A stretch of 7,920 bases of DNA from an uncultured Verrucomicrobiota bacterium. Its GTDB lineage: Bacteria; Verrucomicrobiota; Kiritimatiellia; RFP12; UBA1067. This document shows, in pieces, positions 7,376-7,920 of this stretch. The translations under genes were made by a program, and so were the position numbers. The stretch is from NCBI GenBank assembly GCA_946631345.1, contig CAMPAA010000147.1:1-7920 (forward strand), read 5' to 3'. The notes below the pieces were generated by a model. That model searched no databases. It was given only the letters and a program-made list of their open reading frames with translations, and had not been told where the DNA came from. Position 1 is the first letter of the stretch. Every line of letters begins with the position of its first letter.

Positions 7376-7920
7376 ATGAAAATCAGAAGCATGATGGCTG
7401 CCGCTGCGGCCTTCGCCGCCGTATCCGCCTTTGCGGACGCCGTGGCTCCAGAGATAACGGTGGATACCATAAGCCCGTCCTCCAGTCATCTGGTGACGAT
7501 ATCGTATGCGCTCGCCAACGCGCCTGCCGTGGTGACGTTCTCGATGGAGACCAACGGCCCGGCCGGATGGGCCGTAGTCGATCCGGCCGCGCTGCGCACG
7601 GCGAGGGGCGACTTCAACAGGCTCGTATCCGAAGGGCCGCACACGATAACATGGAAGCCGTACAAGGACTTCAAGGGCGCGGCCATCGCAGAGGGCGGCG
7701 CGCGGGCCGTGCTGACGGCGTGGCCGACAGACAACCCGCCCGCATACATGGTCGTCGATCTCACCGACGGATCCAAGCGGTACTACGAGAGCGAGGCGCA
7801 TCTGCCATACGGCGGCGTGCTCTCGAACGACATATACCGCACGTCGCAGCTTGTCATGAAGAAGGTGATCGCCAAGGGCGTCACATGGAAGATGGGGACC
7901 GTCGGCGAGACGGGCCGGGC
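7376..7920 (+). CDS. Secreted SUMF1 / formylglycine-generating-enzyme-like protein, partial (3' end outside window)
   Basis: The first 181 codons are present and the frame is open to the right edge. AAAGGA (7362-7367) lies 8 bases before the ATG. Residues 1-20 are an Ala-rich signal peptide with likely cleavage at AFA|DAV. Residues about 25-130 form a beta-rich domain with the pattern VTISYALANAPAVVTF, METNG, GDFNRLVSEGPHTITWKP and ARAVLTAW. YMVVDLTDGSKRYY (124-137) leads to SQLVMKKVIAKGVTWKMGT (157-175), the usual entry to a SUMF1/FGE-sulfatase domain. I recognise this arrangement from Kiritimatiellae-type proteins. True FGE oxidises a sulfatase cysteine to formylglycine, but many SUMF1-fold proteins have other roles, and the catalytic cysteines lie beyond the window. 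It follows the small secreted protein by 25 bases and probably shares its transcript. ATA is used for five of its eight isoleucines. Confidence 0.85.
   Translation, partial: MKIRSMMAAAAAFAAVSAFADAVAPEITVDTISPSSSHLVTISYALANAPAVVTFSMETNGPAGWAVVDPAALRTARGDFNRLVSEGPHTITWKPYKDFKGAAIAEGGARAVLTAWPTDNPPAYMVVDLTDGSKRYYESEAHLPYGGVLSNDIYRTSQLVMKKVIAKGVTWKMGTVGETGR

Overview
The window is GC-rich bacterial DNA. All its genes lie on the + strand, and each of the five encodes a protein that starts with an export-type signal peptide. The best guess for the source is a PVC-group bacterium: Verrucomicrobiota/Kiritimatiellota (Kiritimatiellae), probably from a gut or other polysaccharide-rich habitat. Three things point there: a secreted protein with autotransporter-type beta-strand repeats plus a discoidin-like segment but no outer-membrane barrel; a GH123/DUF4091-type glycosidase; and a secreted formylglycine-generating-enzyme (SUMF1)-like protein with the long N-terminal beta domain that I associate with that group. 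This taxonomic call is inference from protein style, not from a marker gene.

Layout. Positions 1-359 carry no convincing gene. The first ~130 bases hold a degenerate direct repeat of about 22 bp built on TTGTCCACA, which resembles a DnaA box. Next come a quiet GC-rich stretch, a promoter-like pair (267-295), a small palindrome (310-322) and a clear ribosome-binding site. Operon A follows: an 890-residue beta-repeat/discoidin surface protein (360-3032) and, 14 bases later, an 843-residue GH123-like glycoside hydrolase (3047-5578). A 120-base gap then holds an unusually good sigma-70-type promoter with an A/T-rich upstream element (5613-5663). Operon B starts there: a 464-residue TIM-barrel glycosidase-like protein with a GTG start (5699-7093), an 86-residue small secreted protein overlapping it by ATGA (7090-7350), and a secreted SUMF1/FGE-like protein that runs off the right edge (7376-7920).

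How the parts may work together (inference). The window reads as part of an exported glycan-handling locus. The beta-repeat/discoidin protein could bind carbohydrate or the cell surface, while the GH123-like enzyme and the TIM-barrel protein would cleave glycans outside the cytoplasm. The GH123 family acts on beta-linked GalNAc, which suggests host-type glycans, but the substrate is not shown by the sequence. No sulfatase, SusC/D-like transporter or regulator is present in the window, so the substrate and the regulation remain open. The two operons differ clearly in isoleucine codon choice, which suggests different histories.
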